A model generated the notes under the pieces. The model saw nothing but the letters and a program-made list of their open reading frames with translations. It was not told the DNA's origin and ran no database searches. Shown one piece after another: positions 3,865 to 5,197 of a DNA stretch of 5,197 nt (position 1 is its first letter; each line of letters opens with the position of its first letter). The stretch covers positions 1 through 5,197 of the forward strand of contig CAJQOF010000076.1 in assembly GCA_905479855.1 (NCBI GenBank), in the 5' to 3' direction. The stretch is from an uncultured Cytophagales bacterium. Lineage in GTDB: Bacteria > Bacteroidota > Bacteroidia > Cytophagales > Amoebophilaceae. Made by a program: the position numbers and the translations under genes.

Positions 3865-5197
3865 ATGGAAAAAGTAACCGTAAGATTTGCCCCAAGCCCC
3901 ACTGGCCCGCTGCACATTGGGGGCGTGCGCACTGCCTTGTACAACTATCTCTTTGCCAAAAAGCACCAGGGGAAGTTTATACTGCGCATAGAGGATACCG
4001 ACCAGGCGCGCTTGGTGCCGGGGGCAGAGCAATATATTCGGGAAACCCTGCAGTGGCTGGGTATAGAAGCGGACGAATCACCCGAAAAGGGGGGGGCCTT
4101 TGCGCCGTACAGGCAATCGGAGAGAAAGGAGATTTATCAGCAGCAGATCAATCAGTTGATTGCCGAGGACAAAGCCTATTATGCCTTTGATACCCCAGAA
4201 GAGCTAGATGCCATGCGTGCGCGACTAAAGGCTGCCAGGGTGGCGGCGCCACAATACAATGCCGTCAGCAGAGCATGGATGAAAAACTCCCTTACCCTCC
4301 CCCAAGAGGAAGTGGAACGCATGCTACAAGCGGGTGTCCCCTACGTAATTCGCATTAAAGTGCCGCAGCAAGAAGATATTCGCTTTTACGACACCGTGCG
4401 TGGTTGGGTAAAGACCAACACGGCCGACTTGGATGATAAGGTGCTGATGAAGGCGGATGGTATACCGACTTATCATTTTGCCAATGTGGTGGATGATCAC
4501 TTAATGGAGATTACGCATGTGATACGCGGAGAAGAATGGATCCCCTCTACCCCTATCCACGTGCTGCTTTACCGATACCTGGGCTGGGAAGCAACGATGC
4601 CACAGTTTGTCCACCTTCCGCTGCTGTTGAAATCTGAGGGCACCGGCAAGCTGAGCAAACGGGATGCAGACAAGCAGGGTTTCCCTATCTTTCCCTTGGC
4701 TTGGAAGGACCCCACTACGGGCGAGCAGATCCAAGGGTTTCGCGAGAAAGGCTATGCGCCAGAGGCGTTGCTCAACTTTTTGGCGCTGCTTGGCTGGCAC
4801 CCTGGTGGGGACCAGGAGCTATTTGGTTTGGCAGAACTTATCCAGGCTTTTTCGCTAGAACGCATTGGGAAGTCTGGCGTTAAGTTTGATATACAGAAAG
4901 CCGAGTGGTTCAATCAACAATACCTAAGAGCACAACCCAACGAGGTGGTGGTGGCGCATCTGCGCAAGGCGCTGGAAGAAAACAAAATCTCCTACGAGCC
5001 AGAGAAGGCGCTGCAAGTTTGTGCGCTCGTTAAAGAACGGGTGGTCTTTCCCCAAGATTTTTGGCTGCAAGCCAAGTATTTCTTTGTAAAGCCAGACGGC
5101 TACGACGCACAGGTGGTGCAAAAAAAGTGGAACGAGCAGGTCTCCGGGGTGTTGCAGAATTTTGTGACTGTGCTGGAATTCTTAATCACCTTTAAAG
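3865..5197 (+). CDS. gltX: Glutamyl-tRNA synthetase, 3'-truncated by the window edge
   Basis: This cytoplasmic class I aminoacyl-tRNA synthetase charges tRNA(Glu) with glutamate using ATP. The frame opens with VRFAPSPTGPLHIGG, containing the HIGH-type motif HIGG at 17-20, then RIEDTD at 41-46. The KMSKS-type loop reads KLSKR at 262-266 and is complete, so ATP-binding residues are intact. Residues 1 to about 320 are the Rossmann catalytic and connective part; the helical anticodon-binding domain follows and is cut at residue 444, with one further base of the next codon. Bacteroidota enzymes are about 500 residues, so some 60 are missing to the right. MKNSLTLP (139-146) and the FPLAWKDPTTGEQ insert near 276-288 are typical of Bacteroidota GltX. 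ATG at 3865 is fixed by the conserved N-terminus. No frameshift or internal stop is seen. Confidence 0.97.
   Translation, partial: MEKVTVRFAPSPTGPLHIGGVRTALYNYLFAKKHQGKFILRIEDTDQARLVPGAEQYIRETLQWLGIEADESPEKGGAFAPYRQSERKEIYQQQINQLIAEDKAYYAFDTPEELDAMRARLKAARVAAPQYNAVSRAWMKNSLTLPQEEVERMLQAGVPYVIRIKVPQQEDIRFYDTVRGWVKTNTADLDDKVLMKADGIPTYHFANVVDDHLMEITHVIRGEEWIPSTPIHVLLYRYLGWEATMPQFVHLPLLLKSEGTGKLSKRDADKQGFPIFPLAWKDPTTGEQIQGFREKGYAPEALLNFLALLGWHPGGDQELFGLAELIQAFSLERIGKSGVKFDIQKAEWFNQQYLRAQPNEVVVAHLRKALEENKISYEPEKALQVCALVKERVVFPQDFWLQAKYFFVKPDGYDAQVVQKKWNEQVSGVLQNFVTVLEFLITFK

Noticed and set aside
3751..4032. Minus-strand 93-codon frame overlapping the gltX start
   Set aside because: It is antisense to the strongly conserved GltX N-terminus and overlaps the divergent promoter region.

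Overview
The window looks like a piece of a Bacteroidota chromosome, most plausibly a host-associated member of the Amoebophilaceae (the Amoebophilus/Cardinium group). Three things point this way: the GltX sequence (MKNSLTLP and GYAPEALLNFLALLGWHPGGDQE-type segments), a TANNTTTG -7 box and an A-rich leader without Shine-Dalgarno in front of gltX, and a lipoprotein signal ending LLQSC ahead of ankyrin repeats and a coiled coil. The genus is an inference. By eye the coding DNA is near 50% GC, higher than I would expect for the sequenced Amoebophilus and Cardinium genomes.

Layout. Positions 1-291 are non-coding and start with a striking G12/C11 hairpin followed by a C-rich block with a 27-bp direct repeat. 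Positions 292-2691 (minus) encode a large predicted lipoprotein with a repeat-rich linker, about six or seven ankyrin repeats, an acidic linker and a Gln/Glu-rich coiled coil. A 93-bp gap follows. Positions 2785-3744 (minus) encode an Rpn/PDDEXK_2-family nuclease ('putative transposase') with five GKAE repeats. A 120-bp divergent intergenic region then leads to gltX (3865 to the right edge, plus), which encodes glutamyl-tRNA synthetase and is cut off after 444 codons.

The most unusual feature lies inside the ankyrin gene. Between about 2255 and 2515 (residues about 58-146) the coding DNA is packed with palindromes: a perfect 14-bp inverted repeat pair bracketing 138 bp (2320-2485), a nested imperfect palindrome, four compact hairpins, and a 12-bp motif repeated exactly 120 bp (40 codons) apart. 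The frame stays open throughout. This looks like one or more palindromic, MITE- or REP-like elements that entered a surface or secreted protein gene and are now translated as its linker, comparable in concept to the Rickettsia palindromic elements.

The genes do not form a pathway. A housekeeping gene (gltX) sits beside a small accessory segment holding a mobile-type nuclease and a candidate host-interaction lipoprotein.
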